Shown here: in pieces, positions 11,270 to 22,800 of the stretch | Numbering within the stretch: position 1 is the first letter of the stretch | Layout of the letters: every line of letters begins with the position of its first letter | From: Ophioderma brevispina | Lineage: Eukaryota > Echinodermata > Ophiuroidea > Amphilepidida > Ophiodermatidae | Reading direction: 5' to 3' | Assembly (NCBI GenBank): GCA_023653785.1 | Contig: JAMKCH010019773.1 | Coordinates: 1-64,000 of the forward strand | Length of the DNA stretch: 64,000 nt | Program-made: the position numbers and the translations under genes | Notes under the pieces: model-generated | Seen by the model: only the letters and a program-made list of their open reading frames with translations | The model's database searches: none | Told to the model about the DNA's origin: nothing

Positions 11270-12890
11270 TTTAACCCTGACTCCGAGTTCCTGGGGGGGG
11301 AAAGGTCTGACCAGCAGTAACCGGCAGTCCCTTCAGATCACTAGACATCCAACCACCATTAATTGGCGCACACATGCTTTATTGCCCGTGCCATATTTAA
11401 ACCAAAATTTGCCACAAAAAAACGTTAACATTAGACAGGCATTAGAAGTAATGAGTCTCTCAAGGGGAAAATATCTGGAAAATGGCACTTAGCAGCATTC
11501 CATGTCCATCTTCTGAAGGGAAAATGTCAGACCAGCAGTAATCAGCAAATGCAGTCCATTTTCCATGATCTCATAGGGTAAATGACCAGCTTAGTGGTAA
11601 TCAGCATTGCATCGCAAAATGTGTAAACACGTCTATCGTTCATGATCAGGCAAGGGTTTCAAGGGGTTAAATGTCCGACCAGCAGTTAGCAGCAAAGTAA
11701 AACATTTCAGCGGTCACTAGATGGCTGACCAGCAAGTAATCACAATGAAAGATCGCGATGCAAGAACTGTGTTTGGTTAAATCAGTCATTGTCGTTAAGC
11801 GGTCAGGGTGTCGCAGGACATAGCCCTAAATCTTGACTTGGAGATGGCCAGAGGAAAACAGATGTTTGCCTATGTGGAGTTGAGTTGTGGTATGTCTGGT
11901 CAAATGACTGTTCCTCACAAACGTTTATTGCCGCAGACATACATTTCATTATGGCCTTTCACCAGAAGAATCCTTGTATGGGAATACAGATAGGATTTAT
12001 CCTTGAAAGCTTTTCCGCAATAGGAAAAAACTAACGGTTGACGTAATGTGAATCACAACGTGGCGAGTAAACTTTGACTTGGAGTCAATTTTTTCCCACA
12101 TACAATACACTGTAAAGTTGTTCTCGAACCACTTTATGAAGAGCCGTTGTGAGTGGTCAGTTTGATTGCTCCATGAAATTTTGACCCACACTGGTTACAC
12201 TGAAATGGCATAATGCCCTCAAACCTGTTGTGGCCTTGAGTATGCTGATAAGGCCGGATTTATCAGCAAATATTTGCCCCACAATCAGCGGAATTGATGA
12301 GGGTCATCATTGACACTAGCGGCTTGTTTTGACAAGTTGGATTGTACAGGTAGTTGGTTCGAGTTAGCTTCCATACAAGCTCATTCATGCATGATTGTAC
12401 AGAGCTGGTCTCTTCACTAATGTGAGTTTTGAAGTGCTCAAGTAGGCTGTTTTGCAAGGAAAATTGTGTCACATTGGAAACACGGTTGTACCCGTTAACA
12501 TTGACGTTTTACATGTTTTCTCATATACACATTTACTTTAAAAACTGTTTAGTACACTGGTGCACTGAAAAGGTTTGTTGGCAGTGCGACTGTGACGTTT
12601 AGCATGGCTCTTAGGTGAGACGGAGTCACAAAACAAATGCCACAGGAAAAAGCAATGAAAGGGTTATCGCCGGTATGGACTCTGTTGTGTCGAGTTCAGG
12701 TTCGTCTTTCGACCTCCTAAAACATTTACCACACTTGTAACACTGATTGTTTGCTGTAAGTAACTGGGGTGGGGTTGTTCTGCTGCTAAAGTCCTGGAAG
12801 CCGATTCAGGTTTTTAAAACCTCTTCTTAAAAAACTTTGCCGCACTGGTCACAGTGAGGTTTGGGCTTCAACCCAAGTCGACACTGTCGG
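11270..12890 (-). pseudogene. Degenerate C2H2 zinc-finger array
   Basis: Read on the reverse strand, a series of C2H2 finger pieces appears. These are HCDQCGKVF (about 12.84 kb), CYKCGKCFRRSK (12.73 kb), CGICFVTPSHLRAM (12.63 kb), KPFQCT (12.57 kb), FSLQNSLLEHFKTH (12.45 kb), FQCNQCGSKFHG (12.19 kb), CIVCGKK with SKFTRHVVIH (12.04-12.11 kb) and MYVCGNK (11.94 kb). C2H2 fingers bind DNA or RNA through zinc held by two Cys and two His. Frames change between and within fingers, linkers are not the canonical TGEKP, and no start codon or complete frame exists. Five repeats resembling GACCAGCAGTAATCAGCA at 11.29-11.73 kb translate in reverse to D-Y-C-W-like pieces and may be further decayed fingers. 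It could be a pseudogene or a gene exon damaged by sequence errors. Confidence 0.6.
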
Positions 12891-13249
12891 CTCTGCAGTA
12901 CACGATTGCAGTGGTGTCGCATACTGGCCAACGCACGAATCAACAGTGGTTTGTATGATCCTACCATATCGGGATGTTTCTAATGCCATTGTCGACCTGT
13001 TTACCTGCTATACTATTCATGTACATGCACAGAGTTGTGCTAGTTGTGGTTCATGGTGCAATGGAACCACGCCATCTCTGGTGCCTCCTGATATGTCTTA
13101 TGAACTGGTCAAAACTGTGCATCTCTCATCACTGCGACATACCTGCAGACAATGGCTGTCAAACTCTTGGGTTTGATTAGCATCCATCAATCATGTTGAA
13201 TCCTGCAAAATATTCATGTGCGGCGGAAAAAGGAGAAAAATAAAATAAT

Positions 13250-13560
13250 AATAATACCCGGGCTTTTACTAAAGTGCCCTTTCATAAAGACACAGCGCGT
13301 TTGCCTATTATTATTATTACGCTGCCTTCAGAAAATCTTAACAATCATTCCCGCCTTCACCTAGGTCTGGCAGCTGGCCAACCAACATCCTATCAGCACT
13401 TAGATTTAATATTCCCCCTAATAGCTACCCGAATATTGCTTGGGTTCAGGCAAGCGAGGTAAGTGCCTTGCCCAAGTGCACAACACATTGGCCGTAGCGG
13501 CTCGAACCCATAACCTTCAGATCATGATTCGGCCGTCATATCCCACTGTACTCACATGTA
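13250..13560 (-). mobile_element. tRNA-derived SINE, family 1
   Basis: On the reverse strand a tRNA-like head contains an A-box-like AGTACAGTGGG (about 13542-13552) and a clean B box GGGTTCGAGCC (13499-13509), the internal RNA polymerase III promoter. A body with CTTGGGCAAGGCACTTACC follows, a motif common in animal tRNA SINEs. The 3' end is a TTATTATTATT-type tail at about 13250, in the expected place. It is non-coding and would depend on a LINE for movement. Confidence 0.7.
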
Positions 13561-13897
13561 CCTCAAAAAGACACATTAAACTTGAAAATAAGTATACATG
13601 AATAAATCTATTACCTACTGCCCCAGGAGGCACTCAACTTTTGTTTCAGGTAAGGGGTGCAGCATGACGATGCTGAAATGGGGAGTTCAGAAATATGTCA
13701 AGGTTCTTACTGGTCACTTGAGCTAATTGTTTGAAAACTACAATAATTTTTCCTGGATTTTTTTATTACTTTTTTTTGGTTGATTTTTGTTTTTGTATCT
13801 GTGTATCTTGGTTGTTTATTTTTTGGTTGGATTTATTATTTTCTTCTGGACCTTTTTTCTTTTTTTCAGAGTTTTTCTGGAATATTTTGGTTTTAAT

Positions 13898-14125
13898 CCT
13901 GGTTACCACCTTGGTAGGCTGAAAAGAAGATCTACCTACAAGGGCGTGTGGCTCTGGGGAGCTAATTGGCGTCCATCGAGCACATTGACTTCAGGAAAGG
14001 CATCCGGTAAATTATCTTTTGATCCAATATATCCTCACACAGCAGTATGTAAGGTGAATCGAGGGTGAGTCCGGACGTTTAGAGAGGGGGAAAAAAATCC
14101 GGATTAAAACTTTGATTTACACTAC
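13898..14125 (+). repeat. Interspersed repeat B, copy 1
   Basis: Similar in the same orientation to 33278-33545. Shared blocks include AAGAAGATCTACCTACAAGG, GGCATCCGG, ATCCTCACACAGCAGTA and ATCCGGATTAAAACTTTG. This copy lacks an internal block of about 50 bases present in the other. A short CTA microsatellite follows at the 3' end. It looks like a SINE or the 3' end of a LINE; the family is not identified. Confidence 0.65.
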
Positions 14126-15990
14126 TACTACTATGTGTCCCATACCACCTTGAGACGTGTTGCAAATGGATGGAATAACCATGGGGGAAGGTATTTGCCG
14201 ATGTTCGGTACTAGAGTTGGGATTTGGAGGTTACCAGGCTCCTGTGGAGCTCTATGGAAAAAAGATCCCTAACCGGCATTATATGCCCCTTGATTGATTC
14301 CTCCAAGAACTGCTTGATGAATCATTCAATTTTTACCATACGGCAAGAAGACATCATTTAAGCAATTTGTTCTGCGAACTTTTAGTTAGTAGAAGAAATT
14401 GGAGAGGAAATAATGCATGTTGAAAATTCAATTTTTGCCGCCATTTGAAAATCACTAGACTGCTTAGAACGTTATTTATTCAAAGTAGTCTCATCTCATG
14501 TATTGGTGTGTCCCTACCCCGTTATTGCTCCATGAGATACGAGCACGAACGTATACAAGATGACACGAGACTACGGTCTCATGCAACACAACGTATACAC
14601 CCCCCACCCCCCCCCCCCCCCCCCCCCCCACCCACAACGAATTGACAGGATCTGGCTCACGTCGAACCACATTTTGCTCAAATATCCTTTCCATAGACCT
14701 GATTTGTCATAGTTGATCGCATTTTTTGTTAAAGTTAACGTAATAAGATTCGTTTTAGGGTATGACCTTTTGCCCAAGTAACCGTTTCGCAGAGTTATGA
14801 ACAGAAAAATGACCGATCATGAGCCTTTAACACCATAGAATCCCTATGTATGTTTACTGGTTATTTATATAGAGTGCCTAATAATTTTCCGAGGGATGCA
14901 AATAAATCGGACTTCCCCCTCCCCCCCCCCCGGAATAACCTAGAAACCTGATCACTTGAAGAGCTGCTTTGCAGCTAAAATCCAGAGAAATACTGCCAAT
15001 ATCAAAAAATCTCCAGTTTAGCTCCTACCCTGTCTACAGTCCATTCCCTACCGTCAGGCAGTGATGTCATAACCTTATTGCAGCTTTAACATGCACTCGA
15101 AAATATGCGGTCTTTGTGACGCGTGTAAAAAAAGCCGCCGCTTTTTAACGCCAGCCAAAGCCGCAGTTTACTGGTGCCCCATCAAAATCTCGCACTGACA
15201 TCACTGCACGCAGGTAGGAAAATGGAGTATAGTTAGGTGGAAAAGGATTCAACAGAACATTCCTTGCATAACTCCTCTTATTTGCCACTAAAGTGAGACC
15301 AAAAATGACAAATGTTTCCAGCACAAAAACATGTATTGTACCGTACATGTTTCTTGTATTACTACCCAGGTCATGGAAAATAACAGTGAAGAAATTTTGT
15401 TTGTGTACCATTTTGGCCCAAAATTGCTGATTTTTACCAAAATTTTGTGATTTTTGAACCGAAATTGGGTTTTGCCAAAAATCAATTTTCTTCTGCGTTT
15501 GGTTGTAGGGGTTTCAGAGTAACCCATAAGTCAAGGTCATCTAGGGTCAATTTGCGTAGAGCCGTACGGAGGAAACAATAGAGTTATAGTGGAGGTTGGA
15601 ATTAGGGTTCAACAAAACAGTTCATGGCCTAAGAAACTCCTATTATTTGCACCAAAAGTGACAAAATGACAATTTCTTTCAGCCAAAAATCTACATATTT
15701 TTTGGTACCATGAATTGCTCCACTGTTACATACATGTTCACTACTGTACATTTGCACAGAGAAATAATTCTCAAGAATTTGCTGCTAAAATATATTGACC
15801 ACCCCCCCCCCCCGATTACCACCTTATTACAGTATCTATAATTGGCTCATACCATACCTTTATGCAAACTTCAGCTTTTCTTACCAAAGTCTCTATGTTA
15901 AGAGTTATATATGAATAAACAAATTGGCAAGGAAGGAGGTATAGTATTTAACGACATATCAACATATCGTGTCATTTTAGTGTCACATAG
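14126..15990. other. Non-coding stretch with poly-C tracts
   Basis: No gene recognised. A cytosine tract with one adenine interruption lies at about 14599-14629, with shorter C-runs near 14922-14931 and 15801-15813. Open frames across the poly-C tract encode only proline or glycine runs. Two segments at about 15.26-15.37 and 15.60-15.71 kb share short phrases such as a G/T-CATGGxxxA pattern and may be an old local duplication. Confidence 0.45.
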
Positions 15991-15997
15991 ATACTTT

Positions 15998-17215
15998 TAT
16001 TTCATCACTGTATTATTCATACACGTTAGGAAGAAAGCCCAGTTTAGGGGGTCTTCTCGTTATCAGAAGGTTCATTGTCGAAAGGTTCGTTATTTGCGGG
16101 AAGGTTCGTTTTTTTCCGAACACGCGTTTTAAACATTCGCTTTTCCGAATCCTTAAAAAAGGTTCGGTTATTCGAAAAAGGCGTTCGCTATTCCGAATCT
16201 TAAAAGGGGTTCACTATTCCGAATTTTAAAAAGGGTTCTCTATTCCGTATCTTAAAAGGGTTCGCTATTTACGAATCTCAAAACGAAGGTTCTTTATCCG
16301 AATATTGAAAAGGGTTCAGTATTCCGATATTGAAAAGGGTTCGGATATTCCGAAACCAAAATACCGTGTTCGTTATTCCGAAGTTCAAAAGAGGTTCGAT
16401 ACTCCGAATTTTGTTGTTCACATTATTGCAATGAATATTAGATTCTTGGTTCTTCAAACATATGTTACTTACACTTTATTTGTTTTCCAACTTGACTGGA
16501 TGCAAAGTTATGTTTAGAAAATGGAATGGCGGCCATGATCTATAATGTTATATATCATGCCTACCAAAAAAATAAGTGTACCAAATAAAAATGTTGCCGA
16601 ATTCGATTGGGTCATCACCAACAAAACAGAGGAGAATTTTTTTTTTTCCAAAATGTGAAAATAAAAAATACTACATAATAAATAGTGGTGCTAATTTCTG
16701 CCATGCATCGGGCTTCAAAGACATCAATATAATTCATCATATTCATTGTCTAATGTGAAAAACAACATTCGGAATAGCGAACCTCTTTTGACATCGGAAT
16801 GACGAAAACGGTATTTGGTTTCGGAATACCAAAACTTTTTCAATATTCGGAATACGAACCTTATGAGATCGGAATTGCGAACCCTTTTTAGTATTCAGGA
16901 CTAGGAACCCTTCTTAAGATTCGAATGAGCGAACCCTTTTTAAGATTCGGTATAGCGAACCCTTTTTAAGATTCGGAATACGAACCTTCGGACAACGAAC
17001 CTTCGGAATAACGAATCTTCGATACGAGATTACCCCAGTTTTAGAAGCAGGAGGAAACCAGAGTACCCGGAGGAAAACCTGCGAGGTCCGGAGTATGGAC
17101 GGGAAACCAAAGGCACCATGAAATTGACGGCCTGACCGAGGGTCGAACCTGGGACCACAGGTTTGTGGAAAGTGAGGGAAGATCCACTGTGCTAACCTGA
17201 CCACAAGTGTTTTGC
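15998..17215 (-). mobile_element. tRNA-derived SINE, family 2, split by a MITE
   Basis: On the reverse strand the head begins near 17215. It has an A box TAGCACAGTGG (17184-17194) and a B box AGGTTCGACCC (17140-17150), followed by a core containing GCAGGTTTTCCTCCGGGTAC and GGTTTCCTCCTGC. The SINE stops at CTAAAACT (about 17037) and resumes at about 16047 with CTAAACTGGGC, where it again parallels the intact relative at 36846-37136. The fold-back element at 16048-17036 therefore landed inside it. The SINE tail end near 16.0 kb is approximate. Confidence 0.7.
16048..17036. mobile_element. Fold-back MITE with sub-repeated inverted arms
   Basis: Two arms (about 16048-16410 and 16765-17036) are inverted copies of each other around a unique centre of about 350 bases. 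Each arm is an array of units of about 25-26 bases, such as GGTTCACTATTCCGAATTTT. Termini are GGGG-T-(A/C)TCTCG on the left and its complement ending TACCCC on the right. The flanks read AGTTTAG and AGTTTTAG, consistent with an 8-bp target duplication that has one indel. An 8-bp duplication suggests hAT-type mobilisation (inferred). No transposase is present. Confidence 0.75.
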
Positions 17216-17690
17216 TTTAAGGTCTTGAATTAATGGATGCAACCAAAGGTAATTCCTCATCAAGAGTTAATAGTTATTACAGACATGGTGTTTGATTTCC
17301 TTCAAGCGTCATGCCTTTAAGGAAGACAAAGCTATAGTTTGAGTAATAATTTCTGGGCCCTGGGGTAGTCCTACTGAGCATGACTCCTCCTTATGTACAA
17401 TTATCTAAATGCCATTAACCTAATCAATGGAGGAGCAGTCTGCCAAAATAGTGTGCTAATGATATTACAAAATTTTTTTGTCTCACATTCTCCATAATTT
17501 TTTCACGCTTCATGCCCGAATAAATATTACCTGATCGATCCACCTTGAAAGTATTCCTAGAGTGTTATCAACAACAGGATAGTTGTAAAAATATCTTCAA
17601 CTTTTTATGAAGTGCTATTTTAATTTGAAATCAAAGACTTGTACTTAAGATTATGACCAGTGATAAGTCCTGATTTTGTATTGCCAGGTG
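17216..17690. other. Non-coding stretch, nothing recognised
   Basis: AT-rich single-copy-looking sequence between a SINE and a minisatellite-bearing element. No open frame or repeat was recognised. Confidence 0.5.
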
Positions 17691-18648
17691 CTTAACCCTA
17701 CCCCGGACCGGGTTCGTTTTGACGGCCGACGGCCCAAATGCAACACGAAAAAAAAAACCACACCGAAAGGGCAATATATTTTTAGTTTTAACGGCCCAGA
17801 TCCAACGAGAGCCAAAGTTTGTGTTTAATTGAATCTCGGCCGTTTTTCCCCGGCACAGGAAATAAGTAGGGTAAAGTCAAATAACGGCCCAGATGAAACG
17901 AAAAACAATCGCGTCATTTTCCCGAAGAAGGCACCCAAATGCAACAAAAACATCGCGTCCATTTTACCGGAGAGGGCGGCCCAGATGCAAACGAAAAACA
18001 TCGCGCCATTTAACGGAAAGACGTCCCAGATGCAACGAGAAACATCGCGTGGGAAATGCAATAAAAAACAGGGTAATAAATACTAAATAATGGATGACAT
18101 ACTGCCGGGGGGCGTTTGGCCCCAACATGCATCTGCATGAAATTTGTAGCTTATAGTCGAGTCGGAGTGGCGTATTTTAAGCTACATCATAGTAATGCGT
18201 GGCGCTATTATGCTACGTCATGCTCAGGTTACGTCATGAAACATTATGCATAATTAAAAAAATAGCTTATCGAAAATGGTGGGCTATCACCCTCGAACAT
18301 CGAAATGGCTTGGGCATTTGTACACAGCCACCCGCCTGAGAAAAAGCATTGCGCCTTCTGCAAGCAAACCGTCCGAAATGCAGTTGAAAAACATCTGCAT
18401 TTCATTTCCGTCAATAACGCCCAAATGCAACGAGGAAATCGCGTCATTTTCCGTAAAGACGGCCCCAAATGCAACGAGGAACATCGCGTCATTACCGGTT
18501 TAAGCGGCCCAGATGCACATGAGGCCAATGCGAGTCATTTGCGCGACCAAAAAATAGTTGTGACGGCCGAGATGCAACGAGAAACATTTTCCGCCCGGTA
18601 CAACGTTTTCGTTGCGTCTCATTGCTCCTCGGCCATGTTAGGGTTAAG
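17691..18648. mobile_element. Element carrying a roughly 40-bp minisatellite, with short terminal inverted repeats
   Basis: The ends are CTTAACCCTAC (17691) and GTTAGGGTTAAG (to 18648), inverted copies of each other. Inside, two blocks (about 17725-18070 and 18350-18620) contain same-orientation repeats of about 40 bases with the core CGGCCCAGATGCAACGAGAA followed by ACATCGCGTCATTTTCCG. The blocks are separated by about 280 bases of unrelated sequence with TACGTCATG motifs. CpG-rich repeats leave both strands partly open, so ORFs here are by-products. Whether it is a MITE or a captured satellite is undecided. Confidence 0.6.
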
Positions 18649-18989
18649 TGCAAAGCTTTGGCTGTATTTAAAATTGGATATTACTGTGCCTAAAATAAGC
18701 CTTAGGTAGAAGAGGGTTTAGCGAAAGCACCGGTGTTATTGAAAATTGGAGAGGGGTGACCTGCTTGTCAGTGACCAGTGGTTAATTTGCAGGCTACACA
18801 AAAATGTCATAGCTGTAACATAAGGGTTTTGGGACTTCAATATGCGGACTGTTAAAGGCATATGTTAAAGAAATGTCATGTGGAAGTCCCAATATTGGGA
18901 CTAGGCCCTGGCTCGTACACGCGTGCGCGTGTTGCTTGTTTGGGAAAACTGTTGTCTACGTGAAACCCAATGGTGCACCATTTGGTGGG

Positions 18990-19300
18990 GGGAAGCGGGC
19001 GTACCGGGACAGAATTTAGGGGATTAATTTAGTATTTTGCCACCACATCCGTCAACATGCAGTTAGTCCGTTGAGGATGCCGAATTCATAGGGTGGTGGC
19101 AGAATACTAAATTATTTCCGAATATGAATTCATCCCGTCTGATTAATAATTGGTTGGACAGAATCGAACACACCGAGCGTTGGTGGACTGGAATGCGTGA
19201 GCAGGAGGAACATCGCACCTCGTTTCGCGACGCGAGTAATGGTCGAAAGATGCACCAACCCGAACCCCCCGCGTAGCTTGTTGACACGCTTACAAGAGGC
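18990..19300 (+). repeat. Interspersed repeat E with short open frame
   Basis: A 50-codon frame at 19123-19275 reads MNSSRLINNWLDRI and then REQEEHRTSFRDASN. The nucleotides around GAGGAACATCGCACCTC are repeated at 51473-51562 with a preceding GATTAATTGTTGGACAG-like match. Recurrence points to a transposon-derived sequence; no protein family is recognised. The related G-T-rich stretch before it (from 18990) is included only as probable extent. Confidence 0.4.
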
Positions 19301-19678
19301 ATGAGAGGTGTGGATTCTCTACCAACTAATTTTTATGAGGGCGGGACGCCCTCATATTGCTTTCGTCTCGTGCGAGTTGTCTATATAGTGTAGCATTTGT
19401 TTTCTTAACTTATTTGTTTGAGATAGACCACGCAAATTGCCAGGACTTGTAGGGATGATAGAAAGTGAATGTAGAAGAGAAGGTAATGATTTTGAATCAA
19501 TACGCAATATATTGGAAATCTGACACAAAATGTTTTCAAACATTGGAATTCTTAGTGATTTTCGAGAGAGGATCTTTTAGCAGGAAAGTGTTTTGAAGAC
19601 GGAATAATAAAATCTGCCGTAAGTTGTTTGAGTCCGAGTGTTACCTATTTCGCGAGATGGTTGCAACCAAGAGCAGTA

Positions 19679-19876
19679 CAGTAGCTTCCCACAAATGCAT
19701 TGCTTCCATTGGCAGTTTTTGTACAGGTTGTCATTGTGAATCGTTAGGGTGAAAAACTCTCTTAAAAGGAAAGTTTGTGATCAGTACTGTCAACTTAGCG
19801 ATGTTTCATCACTAACGATCAACATCAGTACCTGTACAAAAACCTCCAATGGAAGCAATGCATTGTGGAGCTACTG
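19679..19876. mobile_element. Hairpin MITE, about 198 bp
   Basis: The first and last roughly 65 bases are inverted repeats: CAGTAGCTTCCCACAAATGC on the left pairs with a right end whose complement begins CAGTAGCTCCACAATGCATT. Both arms contain GCATTGCTTCCATTGG and TTTTTGTACAGG. The centre is about 65 bases, non-coding. No clear target duplication is seen. Such structures are typical non-autonomous DNA transposons. Confidence 0.75.
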
Positions 19877-22800
19877 AAATCTTCTTGGTTTCTAACACTT
19901 CAAGTGGCTAGATATTCCTGTTCTCGGCTTCCGTACTTGGGCAGGGGTGTAAATTTTTAATTAGTGAAATGGTGCAGGCAATCTAGGCATACTTTTTAGG
20001 GTTTGACTTCTTCCACTGTTTGGAAATATATTATATATAAACCCGTATATAAAATAAGGGTAATATAGGGGATATTTGTAAATGGAGAATACGTATGATG
20101 TATTTTGACGAAAGAAAGACATTTTTGCCTGGGTTGTCGCCGTTGCGACCCGAAAAGTAAATGCGAAAATCGCACATCTACGTCATAGCTCGTTTGCGAG
20201 ATCTCCACAATGGAAGAATCGAGAAGTCTATCCCATAATACATTTTTCAAATTGTCCAATAACGCTGGATAGTTGTTTTTAAAGCTTGTAACTTCAATAT
20301 CTGTACATGATGCAGTCTAAAAATACCTCATACTGCGTTATGGATAGTGAAATCGATCGCACGATCTAATCTCCACGATAAGCACCTAATCATGTAATTT
20401 GTGGCCAAGTGTGAAAGAATCGACTAATCACTAATATACCATAATACATTGATTCAATTATGCCAAATAACATTGGTTACAGTGGGGTGGACATAACGAT
20501 GTGTACACGCACTCTGATACCTTATCTAACTGTGTTGTGGGATATGGTTAAATGCAGATTAAATACTTTCATCTCCAATTTAGGGGCACTTAAAAGCACT
20601 CAAAGGGTTTCCGTGCTATGTTGTTTATTGGATGCCGGAGCTAAGTGACAATGTTTAAAGGCCTACGTGCCGAACTGATAGAAAATAATAATTTGCTTTG
20701 CTGTGGACCAAAGTTAGTTTTAACCAAGAAAAATGTTGTAAATTAGAAAAAAAAGCCCAATTTGAATCTAAACATGAAATTAGCTTATTTGTTAGGTATT
20801 TGGATGACCATGTCCGTGTGTGGTAAATTGAAAAATTGTGAAGTGAGAAATTAAGGACTAGAACTGATATTTTGGTCATTTTGAGTATGAGCCCTTTTTA
20901 GTTCACAAAAACAGTTTGTTTTGAGTCAGTAAAATTGCGTTATATCAATTTCCCATCCTATGTGCTACTTTCTCACAAACTTATGACGTCATGTAGTGCT
21001 TCATAGTTGCAATGTGGTACTCAATTTGGATGCCAATAGAAATGAGTGTAACTCTAAGCTATGCGCGTGGTATCTAATTTATAGGAATTAGCTGCCCAGT
21101 AAGTGGAAAAATCGTGTGGGGGGGGGGAGTTTGTTAGGGACTTTGCCTCACGTAATGCGAGTGAGCGTACGTTGGTAACGTGTGTGACGAATTGGGTTGT
21201 TATGTGTATGTTGAGTGTGTAAATGAATGTGAGATTTGAATACTTTACGGGTGTATATTTTGGGTTAATAATCGTCATTCTTTGTTTTTTAAAAAAGTAA
21301 AGTTTACATATTTAAAAAAAAAATTATTGTATTCTAATATTAAAGCCACTCACATTTCAACGATTTCCTGTTTTTTAAACCTGCAATAATAATAATGATA
21401 ATAAAATTATGTAATTTGATCCAGGTTGATTCATACTGTATTATTTAAATATCTGTACTCTGTAAATATGTAACGATTTTAACTTTTCACATACTGAATT
21501 ATTTACATAATTATTATTCATATTGTTTTTGCTTATTCTATGATGAACAAATAAAAGGGCACCAAAAAAATTCTAAAAGATCCAGTACTCAATTTATGGC
21601 ATATATATAATTAATTTTGGTCTATCTTAAGGCACTATCGTGATTGCTAAATCAGGAAATATTTTTAAAAAAAAAAAAAAAAAATCATCAAACTATTTTT
21701 GTTCCATGCCGTTGTGAACAAGTTAGGGTTTTTGTCCCATAAAATAAACCTGCAAGTGATAAGACCAATCGCAGCCAAATAAATCCAAAATTTAAAAAAT
21801 TTGTTATTTTAGTCATTACTGTCCGAACGCGCACGGACACTATAAACACGTAATTGAATTGGAGAGATTCGTATATCTTTGAACCTGCTTTTTTCTTCAT
21901 TTTCTGTCAAATTTTCAATTGCGAAAAGATAATTTATGAGATTTGTACATACTCAGCTTTCACTTTTAAGATTATTCCTGCGAATTTCAAACTATTTTTG
22001 ATCTTTCGGCGTGGATCACTGCTAGTGCTTTAACTCATAAAAGCCATTTGTTGAAACTGTATAGTGCATCACTTGGAGAAAACGACAAAAAATGGCTACT
22101 TTTCAGTCCAAATTGTCACTCACCTAATATCTAAACCCGATCAATATTTTTTTTTTTCTTTCACTAATAGTAATGTCTCTAGAGAATATATAGTGCATGT
22201 GCAGAGTTTTGCCGAATTATTCCAATGGGAAACCATTTTCTGGATGTAGGGCTCCAGGAGGTCCCCCCCCCCCCCCACCCCATCCACTAATGTGTGTAAA
22301 ATTCCATTGAGTGGTGTAAGAATTTAAACTATAGAAGTACAGAATGTACTTTGCTTTGTCGGAATTTATCTTGACTTGGTAAATTTTACAGTATTATACG
22401 AAGCATTCTTTCTACCAACTAAACACGCCTACCGTAAACGTATAATTTACATTTAAAAGATTGGTTTAAATTACAGGCAGGTTTGCTAGGTTGGTTGTGG
22501 TCATCCGTGCTTTTTTATCCCTACATATTCCCAAGCTTTTTAATAACTCACCCGAATTACCACATAATTCCAAGACTAAAAGCCATAGATAGGGCAAACT
22601 TTAATTTTTTACCTATTTTGTTGGCAGAATGCCCGAAAAAAATATTGTAAATTTAATAGTTAGTATACTGTTTGTCCCGGAGACCCCGGTTGTTTTGTGA
22701 AGTACAATTCAGTCATAAGGTCTCCTTTTGGTAAACTTCTTTGCCTCCAATAAGCTCAACCTTTAGCTAAATTGGCTCCAAATCGGGCAAATTTCACAAA

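Noticed and set aside
12946..13180. Possible DIRS RNase H fragment (AIVDLFT peptide resembling the DLFAS block)
   Set aside because: Only about 45 bases look alike, flanking RNase H motifs are absent, and the rest of the frame has no match; treated as chance.
13731..14068. Open frames rich in Phe and Trp
   Set aside because: T-rich sequence yields these; the second half is repeat B.
14445..14777. Frames with long proline or glycine runs
   Set aside because: They only translate the poly-C tract.
16060..17215. CRISPR-like spaced repeats
   Set aside because: Units are contiguous and imperfect, arms are inverted, and the context is eukaryotic; a fold-back element explains it.
17691..17704. Telomere-like CTTAACCCTA
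   Set aside because: A single short occurrence at each end of an element, not an array; no telomeric repeat is present.
17829..18709. Several overlapping frames rich in N, K, R
   Set aside because: They arise from the minisatellite unit, which lacks stops in several frames.
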